64,000 bases of DNA. Source: Zhongshania marina. GTDB lineage: Bacteria; Pseudomonadota; Gammaproteobacteria; Pseudomonadales; Spongiibacteraceae. The translations under genes were made by a program, and so were the position numbers. The stretch spans positions 1 through 64,000 of the forward strand of contig NZ_PQGG01000005.1 in assembly GCF_002915595.1 (NCBI RefSeq). The letters run 5' to 3'. Below the pieces are notes generated by a model. That model ran no database searches, was not told the DNA's origin, and saw only the letters and a list, made by a program, of their open reading frames with translations. Each line of letters opens with the position of its first letter. The first letter of the stretch is position 1. This document shows positions 6,834 to 15,502 of this stretch, one piece after another.

Positions 6834-9404
6834 ATGACCGCCAAAGAGAAGTTCCTGACCCAGAGGCAGCGTTACCAGCCGGTGACATTGCCGCAGGACT
6901 TCTCCGATGAGGAAATGGCCAGGGACTGGACGCTATCTGAGACCGACAAGAAAGAAGTCAATCGCTACCGCACCAACTCCCGCTTATTCATTGCCATCCA
7001 GCTTTGCGCCGTGCGCCTGTATGGCCGCTTCCTAGTGGAGGTCAACGACCTGTCGCGGCGCATTGTGAGCTACCTGAATAGCCAGCTTGAATTGCCGCCA
7101 TCACTGACCATCAGCACCCCGGATCGAGATGCCACCTTTTCCGAGCAACGCAAGAACATCCTGACCTACCTGGGCTTTTCCAAATACGACGATACCGCAC
7201 AGGCCAGTCTGGAAACGTGGTTATCCAAGCAAGCGGAACAAGGTTACTTGCCTGACGAATTGTTTCTGCGTGCAGAGCAATATCTTCTGAGTACCAAGGT
7301 AATATTGCCGGGGCCAAGTGTCATGGAGCGCTTGATTATCAGTGTCTGCTCCGATGTTCATGAGCGACTGTTTGAATCTCTCTACCAGCAACTGTCCGTG
7401 GAAATCCGGCAGGCCATCGATGAGCTGTTGATTGCCGCACCAGGTGATCAACGATCACTGTTCTACCTTCTGAAAGAATATCCACCTTCAGCCACCATCA
7501 CCTCGATTCAAAGCTACCTGGAGCGTTATCGCTCCCTTGACGGTACCGGCATCGATGCCATTGAATCCAGAATCGTGGATCCGGCGTTTATGGATTACCT
7601 CTACAAACTGGCTCGCCGCTACAACGCCAAGGACATCAAACGGTTCAAGGAAAACAAGCGTTACTCGTTGATGCTGTGTTTCCTGCTGGAAACGCGCAAG
7701 GTACTGCTGGATCACCTGGTGAAAATGCATGATCAGTACATCCTGGACATGCTGCGCAAGGGCAAGCAGGTTCATGAGAAAAAGCACCGTGAATTTCGCA
7801 AACGCCAAAAGAAAGCCATCGATACAGTGCTGGACGCGACCCACTTGGTTCTGGACTGGCCGGATGAGAAGCCGCTGACCAAGGTGGATCTGTGGCAACG
7901 CATCGATGAAAAGAAGCTGCTGGAATCGGTGGATGATTTGCATATCTTCAAGCGCCTGGAAGAGCGCGGCTACGGTGATTTGCTGCTGGCTCGCTATCCC
8001 AGTTTGCGCAAGTATTTCCCGGAGTTCCTGCACCTGCCGTTCCAGGCCAAACCCGGTACTGAACCCCTCCTGAAGTCCATACAACTGATTCGCCAGCTCG
8101 ATGCCGGGGAGCTGAAAACCCTGCCCGATGACAAGGCAGAAATCCCTGAGGCGGTGAAGAAACTCCAGAAGGTCATCGATGCCAGTATGCCCACCATTCG
8201 CATTGAAGAATTGCTGATGGAGGTGGACAGGGAAACCAATTTCACCCGGCACTTTATCCCGGTGCAGCAACATCACTCCAGGCCCAAGAATTTCTATAAA
8301 ACGCTGATTTCGGCCCTGATTTCCCAGGCCACCAATCTTGGTGTCGTGGCCATGAGTGCAAGCGTTGATGACGTAACTGTGGACATGCTGCGCCACGTCT
8401 TGCAGTTTTACGTGCGCGAAGAAACCATTACGGCGGCCAGCGCCGAGATCGTGAACCAGCACCACCAATTACCGTTCAGTGAGGTACACGGATCCGGCCA
8501 GGTGTCGTCATCGGATGCGCAACGCTTCCGGATCCGGGCCGACAGCCTGTTGGCGGCCTATTATCCCCGGTACTACGGCTACTATGAGAAAGCGATCGGC
8601 ATCTACACCCATGTGTCCGATCAATACTCGGTGTACAGCACCAAGGCCATTTCCTGTAATCCCAGGGAAGCGCTGTACGTCCTCGATGGAATATTGGAAA
8701 ACAACACCATTCTGAAGATCCGCGAACATACCACCGACACCCACGGCTACACCGAAATTATCTTCGCCTTGTGCTATTTGCTGGGGTATTACTTCATGCC
8801 CCGGATCCGCGACCTCAAGGATCAACAGCTCTACCGGGTGGAGCGTAACGTCAATTACGGCGTGTTCACGCCCTTACTGAACAAGACGGCGGATCTGGAT
8901 ATTGTTGAAGAGCAGTGGGATGAAATGATTCATGTGGCCACGTCGTTAAAGGAACGCACGGCTCCGGCACATGTGATTGTGGAGCGACTGACCAACAGCT
9001 TTCCCTCCGACCGGCTGGCGAAGGCCTTCACCAACCTGGGCAGGATCATAAAAACCGAATACATCCTGCGTTACATTACCGACAAGGATTTGCGCCGCAC
9101 GGTTCAGCTCCAACTCAACAAAGGCGAGTATCGGCACAACCTGCCGCGCTGGATCTTCTTTGCCAACCAAGGCGAGTTCACCACCGGTGATTACCTAGAG
9201 ATTATGAACAAGGCCAGCGCTTTAAGCATGGTGTCCAATGCGATCCTGTACTGGAACACCTCCAGGATCAGCAATATCGTTGATGAACTCAGAAAGCAGG
9301 GTGAGACAGTGGATGACGACCTGCTGGCTCATATCTCCCTATTGCCATATAAACATGTATTGCCCAATGGCACTTACTTTATTGAACAAGAGGATACGAA
9401 ATAG
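6834..9404 (+). CDS. tnpA: Tn3-family transposase TnpA (DDE)
   Basis: An 856-residue transposase, shorter than the usual 950-1000, with an N-terminal DUF4158-like DNA-binding region and a C-terminal Tn3 DDE domain. The catalytic residues appear to be Asp561 (SSSDAQRF), Asp635 (TTDTHGYTE) and Glu765 (NKGEYRH). The spacings of 74 and 130 agree with Tn4430 TnpA. The C-terminus (NKASALSMVSNAILYWNT) is typical and complete. It recognises the 58-bp ends and makes cointegrates. It is transcribed with the XRE/NTase pair and abuts the next gene without a gap. Confidence 0.95.
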   Translation: MTAKEKFLTQRQRYQPVTLPQDFSDEEMARDWTLSETDKKEVNRYRTNSRLFIAIQLCAVRLYGRFLVEVNDLSRRIVSYLNSQLELPPSLTISTPDRDATFSEQRKNILTYLGFSKYDDTAQASLETWLSKQAEQGYLPDELFLRAEQYLLSTKVILPGPSVMERLIISVCSDVHERLFESLYQQLSVEIRQAIDELLIAAPGDQRSLFYLLKEYPPSATITSIQSYLERYRSLDGTGIDAIESRIVDPAFMDYLYKLARRYNAKDIKRFKENKRYSLMLCFLLETRKVLLDHLVKMHDQYILDMLRKGKQVHEKKHREFRKRQKKAIDTVLDATHLVLDWPDEKPLTKVDLWQRIDEKKLLESVDDLHIFKRLEERGYGDLLLARYPSLRKYFPEFLHLPFQAKPGTEPLLKSIQLIRQLDAGELKTLPDDKAEIPEAVKKLQKVIDASMPTIRIEELLMEVDRETNFTRHFIPVQQHHSRPKNFYKTLISALISQATNLGVVAMSASVDDVTVDMLRHVLQFYVREETITAASAEIVNQHHQLPFSEVHGSGQVSSSDAQRFRIRADSLLAAYYPRYYGYYEKAIGIYTHVSDQYSVYSTKAISCNPREALYVLDGILENNTILKIREHTTDTHGYTEIIFALCYLLGYYFMPRIRDLKDQQLYRVERNVNYGVFTPLLNKTADLDIVEEQWDEMIHVATSLKERTAPAHVIVERLTNSFPSDRLAKAFTNLGRIIKTEYILRYITDKDLRRTVQLQLNKGEYRHNLPRWIFFANQGEFTTGDYLEIMNKASALSMVSNAILYWNTSRISNIVDELRKQGETVDDDLLAHISLLPYKHVLPNGTYFIEQEDTK

Positions 9405-9998
9405 ATGGGCGAAATCCACAACTTCCTGCCACGCCTGACAGTCAATCAATTGTTGATCCGCGATCTTATGGCCGCGCAAGCGCCGTGTTTCGCCTTGGGT
9501 TATGTGGAGGATCGGAAAGAAAAGTGCGGTTTCATCGCGGTGCGGCCAGAGAGTCCAATACCGAACCAGGTAACGCAGCGAGGCATGAACTTCGGCCACT
9601 CAGTTCTTGGCACAAGCCAGTACAAGGTGCTTCACTTTGGGTTTGAATTCTATGGCCATGCGACGTATCACGGCCTGGTACCTGCCGGAAATCCGATCAT
9701 TCAGGCCGTAATTGCAACCATGCTGGATACCCAGGACTACTTTTTCTTCGCCATCAATCCGGATCAAACCGTCACAGCCTTTCGATCACAATTCGAGGCC
9801 CAAGACCTTGCGGGACTACGTACCAACCAAGAACAATTTGGCGAGGACAGCTGCTCTTTAGAGCAGTACGAAAGCGCGGTAAAGACCTTTACTAAAAACC
9901 CGGATCCACCGGGTACAGTGATGAACTGGGTATGCAGAAATAACTGGGATTACCTGGATTTAAAGAAGTATCCGCTAGATCTCAATCCCCGGCCATGA
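9405..9998 (+). CDS. Unknown protein in the Tn3 element after tnpA
   Basis: A 197-residue protein starting on the base after the tnpA stop, so translationally coupled. No signal peptide, membrane segment or familiar motif is seen. It is rich in Phe, Gln and Asn with a central aromatic segment (QDYFFFAINPDQ). It ends 30 nt before the right inverted repeat. Tn3 elements seldom carry a gene in this place. Coding use resembles tnpA, which argues that it is real. It may be a transposition accessory or immunity protein, or passenger cargo. Confidence 0.65.
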   Translation: MGEIHNFLPRLTVNQLLIRDLMAAQAPCFALGYVEDRKEKCGFIAVRPESPIPNQVTQRGMNFGHSVLGTSQYKVLHFGFEFYGHATYHGLVPAGNPIIQAVIATMLDTQDYFFFAINPDQTVTAFRSQFEAQDLAGLRTNQEQFGEDSCSLEQYESAVKTFTKNPDPPGTVMNWVCRNNWDYLDLKKYPLDLNPRP

Positions 9999-10028
9999 AA
10001 TGAGGCAGGTGAATATTGCGCAGGAATT

Positions 10029-10086
10029 TACGGTTTGAGGTGGATCCGTGAAGGCGAAACCGTAAGTTTCTGTTCAAATGCCCCCG
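10029..10086. repeat. Right terminal inverted repeat of Tn3 element
   Basis: Reverse-complement partner of 3186-3243 with three mismatches over 58 bp. It ends in GCCCCCG next to the CTAG target copy and lies 39 bp before the ligA start. Confidence 0.93.
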
Positions 10087-10090
10087 CTAG
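10087..10090. repeat. Right target-site copy CTAG of the Tn3 element
   Basis: Second copy of the CTAG found at 3182-3185. The flanking TCCTT mirrors AAGGA on the left side, so the insertion split a palindrome at the end of ietS. Confidence 0.5.
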
Positions 10091-10125
10091 TCCTTAAAGC
10101 AACCAACATTTCTCCCGAACAGACT

Positions 10126-12105
10126 ATGGCTGACCTTTCCGCTCAACTGATCCAGTGGGCGAAAGAGTACTACCTGCTCGATTCACCTACCGTCTGCGAT
10201 CAACGCTACGACCGCGCCTTCCGCGAGCTTCAGGAGCTGGAAAAGCAGTTTCCAGAATTCATCAACCACAATTCGCCAACTCAGCGCGTGGGCGGAGGGC
10301 GGCTGTCATCCTTCGGCGAAATCCGCCATGCCACACCCATGCTATCCCTGAACAATGCCCTCGACATGGACGAGCTAAATAAGTTTGTCGTTGGCACCAG
10401 CGAGCACGAATGGGTCGCTGAACCGAAGATAGATGGCTTGGCCCTGTCCCTCTACTACGTGGATGGCAAGCTGGCCTATGCGGCTACTCGCGGCGACGGA
10501 CAGGTGGGCGAGGACGTCACGCACAACGCCAAAACCATCCAGAGCATTCCGATCCAGCTTGAGGGGCCAATGATCCCGAATAGGCTTGAAGTCAGGGGTG
10601 AAGTATTCATGCGTAAGTCCACGCTGGATCGGCTTAACAAACAGGGCGGCTCGGATCGCAAGTTCGCCAACTGCCGCAATGCTGCTGCCGGAACCATGCG
10701 TCAGTTAGACTCCGCCAAAGCCATGCGTCGGCCCTTGGATTTCTTCGCCTACTCCATCGCTGAATGCAGCGGTTTACCGAAAAGCATCAAGACCTCTCCA
10801 GCAGCTGAGTACCATTACTCCGCGCTGAAATTTTTGAAGCAGATCGGATTTCAGGTGAACGAGTATTCCCAAGTGCTGACCAGCAAGGACATGGAGAGCT
10901 ATTGCGAAAAACTGGCCTCCGTCCGTGACAGTCTCGACTATCTGGTTGATGGCATCGTGTTCAAGGTTAATTCTCTTTTCAGTCAGGCGGAACTGGGGTT
11001 CGTCTCTCGCGCCCCCCGGTGGGCCATCGCCTATAAATTCCCCTCAGACACCCGCGAAACCACCCTGACAGCCGTTGACTTCCAGATTGGCAGTTCTGGC
11101 GTTCTCTGCCCGGTGGCGAGGCTTTCACCGATTGCCATTGGTGGCGTGACCGTATCCAACGCCACTCTCCACAACATGGAGGAGATCGAGCGGCTCGGGC
11201 TTGCGATTGGGGATACTGTGGTGGTGTCGCGCGCTGCCGATGTCATCCCCAAAGTATCATCAGTCTCAGCACGACCCGAAAATCGCACACCAATCTTGAT
11301 GCCCTCCGTTTGCCCGTCCTGCTCAAGCCCCGTGGCTAGAATGGAAGGGCAGGTGGCGTATCGCTGCACGGGCGGCTCCAGCTGTCCAGCACAAGCCGTC
11401 GCGCTGATTAAGCGGTTTGCCCGTCGCGACATCATGGACATTGATGGCCTTGGCGAGCGCCTGGTGGAACAGCTTTACGAGGCCGACTTCATCCGCCGAC
11501 CCAGCGATTTGTATTACCTCTGCTACCACGCTGTTGCAGAGCTGCCGGGGATGGGCAAAAAATCTGCCGAAAAGCTCAAAAAGGGCATTCAAGCCAGCCG
11601 GGAAACCACGCTGGACAAAGTTCTCGCCGCCCAGAACATCCGGGAAGTTGGGCGCAGCGCCTGTCGGGAACTGGCAAAACACTTCCACAATGATTTGGAC
11701 GCCATTTTGGCAGCCACTCAGGAGCAGTTGCTTGAGGTGGAGTTGTTCGGCCCCGTGATGGCAGAGCTGGCATACGAGGCCTTTCGAGACCCCGAATTAA
11801 TCAAAGAAATTAGCCGCCTCCGCTATGGCGGCATGCAGTGGCCGGAAGGTAGCCAACCAGTTCCCAGTAGTGAATCCACGCTATCTGGTGAGGTGTGGGT
11901 GCTGACGGGGACGTTTGATTCCATGACGCGCAGCGAAGCCGAAGCCAGGCTCGCAGCCAAGGGGTGTCGCGTCGCCTCATCGGTAAGCAAGAACGTCACC
12001 ACCCTATGCGCGGGAGCCAAGGCGGGATCGAAGCTGGCCAAGGCCGAAAAGCTCGGGGTGAAGGTTGTTGACGAGGGCTATTTGCTTTCTGTTCTTGAAG
12101 CCTAA
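10126..12105 (+). CDS. ligA: NAD-dependent DNA ligase, accessory copy
   Basis: A 659-residue LigA with all usual parts: the Ia domain, the adenylation site AEPKIDG with the reactive Lys, an OB domain, a four-cysteine zinc finger (CPSC with CTGGSSC about 20 residues on), helix-hairpin-helix repeats (LPGMGKKSAEKL) and a C-terminal BRCT domain (VWVLTGTF onward). It seals nicks using NAD. The ATG at 10126 gives the normal N-terminus; upstream codons fall in the transposon end. A ligA among mobile-element genes is presumably a second copy besides the chromosomal one. Before the Tn3 insertion it lay 35 nt after ietS and was probably read from that promoter. Confidence 0.93.
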   Translation: MADLSAQLIQWAKEYYLLDSPTVCDQRYDRAFRELQELEKQFPEFINHNSPTQRVGGGRLSSFGEIRHATPMLSLNNALDMDELNKFVVGTSEHEWVAEPKIDGLALSLYYVDGKLAYAATRGDGQVGEDVTHNAKTIQSIPIQLEGPMIPNRLEVRGEVFMRKSTLDRLNKQGGSDRKFANCRNAAAGTMRQLDSAKAMRRPLDFFAYSIAECSGLPKSIKTSPAAEYHYSALKFLKQIGFQVNEYSQVLTSKDMESYCEKLASVRDSLDYLVDGIVFKVNSLFSQAELGFVSRAPRWAIAYKFPSDTRETTLTAVDFQIGSSGVLCPVARLSPIAIGGVTVSNATLHNMEEIERLGLAIGDTVVVSRAADVIPKVSSVSARPENRTPILMPSVCPSCSSPVARMEGQVAYRCTGGSSCPAQAVALIKRFARRDIMDIDGLGERLVEQLYEADFIRRPSDLYYLCYHAVAELPGMGKKSAEKLKKGIQASRETTLDKVLAAQNIREVGRSACRELAKHFHNDLDAILAATQEQLLEVELFGPVMAELAYEAFRDPELIKEISRLRYGGMQWPEGSQPVPSSESTLSGEVWVLTGTFDSMTRSEAEARLAAKGCRVASSVSKNVTTLCAGAKAGSKLAKAEKLGVKVVDEGYLLSVLEA

Positions 12106-12117
12106 CCACGAAGCACT

Positions 12118-12139
12118 GAGCCGGGGCAATCCCCGGCTC
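12118..12139 (+). terminator. GC-rich hairpin after ligA
   Basis: A perfect 9-bp stem GAGCCGGGG / CCCCGGCTC with a CAAT loop, 12 nt after the ligA stop. No T-run follows, so it may be a weak terminator or an RNA-stabilising hairpin between ligA and the next gene. Confidence 0.5.
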
Positions 12140-12163
12140 TCACCACCGACCAGGAGAACACCA

Positions 12164-12658
12164 ATGATTTTGAGATTCAGCGCAAGCGAAGTGCTAACCC
12201 TTGTGGAGCACGCAAGACAACACCCGGCCTGCAAGCCCACTTTCGAGCACATCTCGAACCCAGCGTTTTGGAAGGCTGGCGCAAAGCCCAATGAAAGCGG
12301 CTTTATCGTCCCGTCCGGCATCGACACAGCAAAGATCCCGACAACCCTCCAATTCGTTGTTGGGTACGGGGTCTACCTCTACAGCTCGTCCACAACCCCG
12401 TTGCTTGATGACAACGCCATCCTCGACGCCCCCGGCGACACGCCGCACTTAAAAGTGTATGCAGAGGGCTGCCGCCCGTCCGGCGATATTGACCAACTTA
12501 CCGATACCCTTGAGGAAATGGGGACGAATGATTTTCAGGCATCTCTCCCAATAGAGATGTTCCATGACGAGCTGTTCCAGCGCGACACCATTTACCTCGC
12601 CTTTTCGCGCTGGAGTATCCGGCTTGTTGGGAGCGACGAGGTATCGGAGACATTTTAG
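12164..12658 (+). CDS. DUF3085-like protein of mobile elements
   Basis: A 164-residue cytoplasmic protein. It begins MILRFSASEVLTLVEHAR and has a conserved-looking stretch around NPAFWKAG and a later VYAEGC. These features recall DUF3085, a family of unknown function common on integrative conjugative elements. The ATG at 12164 follows a good AGGAG site; the open frame extends upstream without a ribosome site. It lies 58 nt after ligA. The family call is from memory of the pattern, not an alignment. Confidence 0.65.
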   Translation: MILRFSASEVLTLVEHARQHPACKPTFEHISNPAFWKAGAKPNESGFIVPSGIDTAKIPTTLQFVVGYGVYLYSSSTTPLLDDNAILDAPGDTPHLKVYAEGCRPSGDIDQLTDTLEEMGTNDFQASLPIEMFHDELFQRDTIYLAFSRWSIRLVGSDEVSETF

Positions 12659-12786
12659 GGGAGAGACTTATGCCCCAAAATGGATATTTTTTTGCCAAAT
12701 GAGCTGACAAGATGTGTCCTAACAGCACTTTTGGGTGTCCATTGGTCTACCATAGACGCAAAAAATCAACTATGGAGCACAAATAG

Positions 12787-13467
12787 ATGGAAAGGACAAG
12801 AAAACTGGGCATGGCACTGGCGCTCACTGGGGCGGTGTTTCTCGAGGGCTGTGCCTCTGGTCAGCACATCACGACCGCAGACGGCACTTGCCTGACCTGC
12901 ATGAATAACCCCATCACGGGAAAGCCGATCAACTACGACCCAGGCACCCATCCTGGCAGCACCATCGCCGGAGGCCAAAGCGCGTCTAACCACGCCAGCT
13001 TCAGAGTGGAAGCGGCCCAAATGGTCAACCGGGGGTTTTCCTCTCTGCCCCAGGACAATCTGTACTTTCGCGACCGTACCGCCTACGTTCACGCCGATGG
13101 AATGGTAGTTGGCAACTCCATCTGGATGCCGTCAATTACCAGCCTCAAGCTGAAACAGTTCTTTGGCGTGAGGTCTGCTGATGAGATGCGCGCGCAAGGC
13201 ATGTCGCAAGAGCAAATTCGCCTAGCATTGCAGGAAAAGCCCTATCGCCAATCAGGTGACACTTACTACCTGGGAGGCACATTCAACGGCGCTGCCGGCC
13301 CTATTACGGGCGTAATCGCTGCCTATCCCTATACCAATGAAAGGGGACAGTCGCTCGTTGCAGTTAATGTAATCGGCTATGACAAGGCTTACAGCAGCAC
13401 CAAGGCGGCGCAGTCTAGCCTGTATAACCTGGTGCTTCAGGCAATTAACTACAACAAAGCAAACTAG
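12787..13467 (+). CDS. Lipoprotein A with TCLTC motif
   Basis: A 226-residue protein with a lipoprotein signal peptide; the lipobox LEGC places the acylated Cys at residue 22. Right after it comes ASGQH and then DGTCLTCMNNPITGKP, shared almost letter for letter with the lipoprotein encoded 63 nt downstream. The body then differs: this one has a region with YYLGGTFNGAAGPITGVIAA that could be a beta-rich domain. The function is unknown. The CxxC in a surface-anchored protein may bind metal, form a disulfide or pair with its relative. An envelope role in conjugation or surface exclusion is possible but unproven. Confidence 0.75.
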   Translation: MERTRKLGMALALTGAVFLEGCASGQHITTADGTCLTCMNNPITGKPINYDPGTHPGSTIAGGQSASNHASFRVEAAQMVNRGFSSLPQDNLYFRDRTAYVHADGMVVGNSIWMPSITSLKLKQFFGVRSADEMRAQGMSQEQIRLALQEKPYRQSGDTYYLGGTFNGAAGPITGVIAAYPYTNERGQSLVAVNVIGYDKAYSSTKAAQSSLYNLVLQAINYNKAN

Positions 13468-13530
13468 GGGTTGCTGGTTGGAAAAGGTGGGGTAGCTTTA
13501 AATGGAACGTACTATTAAAGGACTATTTCA

Positions 13531-14154
13531 ATGAAACTCCTCACCGTTTTTGTATTCGCTTTTTTAGCTATAGGGTGCGCTTCCGGACAGCACACTTACA
13601 CCAAGGATGGCACCTGCCTGACTTGCATGAATAATCCAATCACCGGGAAGCCAGTGAACTATGACCCTGCTGTTGACTCTCCCTACAGCCCGCGCCAGAA
13701 AGCCGCTCAGGAGCGACAAGCCACTCACTCAGCCGGAAGTATTGGTTTCGAGGTTCCCTACAGCGTAGAGCACGCCTATTACGTCGTACAAAGGGAATTC
13801 AGCTTTCCCACCCCGCTCGATGATGAATTCCACCGGGCCAGAGTTGATCCCGTCGATCCTGACTTGAGACGCAGCGGTAAACGCAACTTTGATGTGCCTT
13901 CCAAATTCCGGTATGCACAAGGCTTCCGCCAGCATGGCGACTTGTATTTGGTTATTGGTGCAAAAATTCAGCGCGTAGATCATCGGACCAGCAAAATAAC
14001 GCTGAGCTACCTGTCTGATGACCCCTCCCTTGAGGTTTGGGATATTTCCAGATCCTTGAGGGAGCGAGTCCGAAGCGCTCTTGAGTATTACCGTTGCGAT
14101 TCAAATATCAATCGGGACTACGATAACAGATACCGCTATTCAGACCCTTGCTAA
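13531..14154 (+). CDS. Lipoprotein B with TCLTC motif
   Basis: A 207-residue lipoprotein with lipobox AIGC (Cys at residue 16). The mature N-terminus repeats CASGQH, then DGTCLTCMNNPITGKP and NYDP, as in lipoprotein A. The rest is unlike A: a long central region with YSVEHAYYVVQREFSFP and a charged, Tyr/Arg-rich tail. The pair therefore share an exported head of about 35 mature residues and carry different bodies. The start has an AAAGGA site 10 nt upstream. The function is unknown; the two genes are probably co-transcribed. Confidence 0.75.
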   Translation: MKLLTVFVFAFLAIGCASGQHTYTKDGTCLTCMNNPITGKPVNYDPAVDSPYSPRQKAAQERQATHSAGSIGFEVPYSVEHAYYVVQREFSFPTPLDDEFHRARVDPVDPDLRRSGKRNFDVPSKFRYAQGFRQHGDLYLVIGAKIQRVDHRTSKITLSYLSDDPSLEVWDISRSLRERVRSALEYYRCDSNINRDYDNRYRYSDPC

Positions 14155-14173
14155 CCAAGGGGAAGGGGGGGAA

Positions 14174-15502
14174 ATGACGGACTATTTATTCTTCGGGGCA
14201 GCGGTATCCAAGATAGACGACGATTTCCAAGACTATCTCCAGCGCGCCCACACAGAAAGTCATCACCCCCTTTGCCTTTGCAAGTCTCCACCAGTGCCAA
14301 TGTACGTTTCCAGGGTCAACAATTCCTACATTTTGAAGCGTATGCCCAACAAGGGGTCTGAACATCACCCCGACTGTGACTCATACGAGATCCCCGTTGG
14401 TCTATCTGGCCGAGGGTTGGTACAGAATCGAGCGATCGTTGAAGACCACGATTCTGGCCTGACATCCCTGAAGCTCGCATTCCCCCTGTCAAAATTGGCA
14501 TCCAGCAGAGACCCGGTTACCGCAAGCGCCGGTGAAAAGAAGACCGTTCATGCCGATCCCGCAAAACTTTCTATGCGAGCCTATTTTGAATACTTGTACG
14601 AAGAGGCTGGATTAACCCGGTGGTCACCCAAAATGAAGGGGAAGCGAAACTGGCACATTGTCAGGCATCACTTGCTCCAGGCTTCACAGAATAAGCTCTC
14701 TCGACGAAGCCCTCTCGCCGAATGCACATGGGTACCAGAAGTATTCTCCGTAGACAAAAAGGATGAAATAGCTGGCCGTCGGCGCCGATTCCTTTCTGGC
14801 CTAAAGGCTGAGAAGGGCAAGACCCCCTTTGCGTTGATGATAGGGGAGATAAAGGCAATAGAAACATCGCGGTTTGGCGGCAAACTGATTATCAAGCACA
14901 TGCCAGACGCGCCGATCTACATGGCGGAGGACGTCTTCGGCAGAGTCAACAAGGCTTTTGCTGCAGAAATCGCGCTATTTGAGGAAGACGAATCGATCCA
15001 CCTTCTCGCAATGATGACGTTCTACCTATCTGCATCTGGGAACCCACAGGTCGAAACCATCACATTTATAACAGTAGATCAAAACTGGCTTCCGTTTGAG
15101 TCCCTGGATGAGCGGGAGCTACTGGAAAGGCTTGTCTCGGATCGACGCTATTTTATCAAGTCCATGCGGTACAACCTTTCCTCCACTGATGTCGTTGCCG
15201 CAGCAATAATCACTGATACAAAGCCAGACCCAACTGCTTTTTATATTGTGCCAATGGGTGCTACTGAATCCTTCTATGACGAACTGGATGAACTTTGCAA
15301 ATCGACCGGCATCCCCAGCTCCATCTGGGACGCGAACGAAGAAGCGGCAATGTCCCTGCCCCCCGCTGGCCGATCTACGCTCGCCAGAGAAACATCTGGA
15401 GGACCAGATTCAGAGGAGTCGCTACCTGGTCAGCATTACGACGACTACCCCGAGCCTGATGGCGAAAGATTTGATATGTACGCTGACGAAGACCGGGGCT
15501 GA
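14174..15502 (+). CDS. DUF1173-like protein of conjugative elements
   Basis: A 442-residue protein. The N-terminus has a cysteine/histidine cluster (LCLCKSPPVPMYVSR, then KRMPNKGSEHHPDCDSYE) that recalls a zinc-binding module of DUF1173 proteins, which are frequent on ICEs and plasmids. The ATG at 14174 follows a strong GGAAGGGGGG purine block; the upstream frame overlaps lipoprotein B and is unlikely. The C-terminal 60 residues are acidic and Pro/Ser-rich. Function is unknown. The gene supports reading this region as the backbone of a mobile element. Confidence 0.72.
   Translation: MTDYLFFGAAVSKIDDDFQDYLQRAHTESHHPLCLCKSPPVPMYVSRVNNSYILKRMPNKGSEHHPDCDSYEIPVGLSGRGLVQNRAIVEDHDSGLTSLKLAFPLSKLASSRDPVTASAGEKKTVHADPAKLSMRAYFEYLYEEAGLTRWSPKMKGKRNWHIVRHHLLQASQNKLSRRSPLAECTWVPEVFSVDKKDEIAGRRRRFLSGLKAEKGKTPFALMIGEIKAIETSRFGGKLIIKHMPDAPIYMAEDVFGRVNKAFAAEIALFEEDESIHLLAMMTFYLSASGNPQVETITFITVDQNWLPFESLDERELLERLVSDRRYFIKSMRYNLSSTDVVAAAIITDTKPDPTAFYIVPMGATESFYDELDELCKSTGIPSSIWDANEEAAMSLPPAGRSTLARETSGGPDSEESLPGQHYDDYPEPDGERFDMYADEDRG

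Larger units (their letters stand above)
3186..10086. mobile_element. Tn3-family transposon with mer passenger genes and an XRE/NTase module
   Basis: A 6.9-kb element bounded by 58-bp inverted repeats that differ at three positions. Order: merR, merT, merP and a GDCCVxC gene; tnpR on the minus strand; a probable res region; an XRE/nucleotidyltransferase pair; tnpA; and one unknown gene. The ends begin with CGGGGGC, and an inner TTACG block agrees with Tn3-family ends (GGGG terminus). Both recombination genes look intact, so the element may be active. It separates ietS from ligA, which would otherwise be 35 nt apart. Confidence 0.9.

Noticed and set aside
7488-8468. 326-codon open frame on the minus strand
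   Set aside because: It lies wholly inside tnpA, whose protein is plainly a DDE transposase; the His/Gln/Leu-rich product is typical of an antisense shadow.
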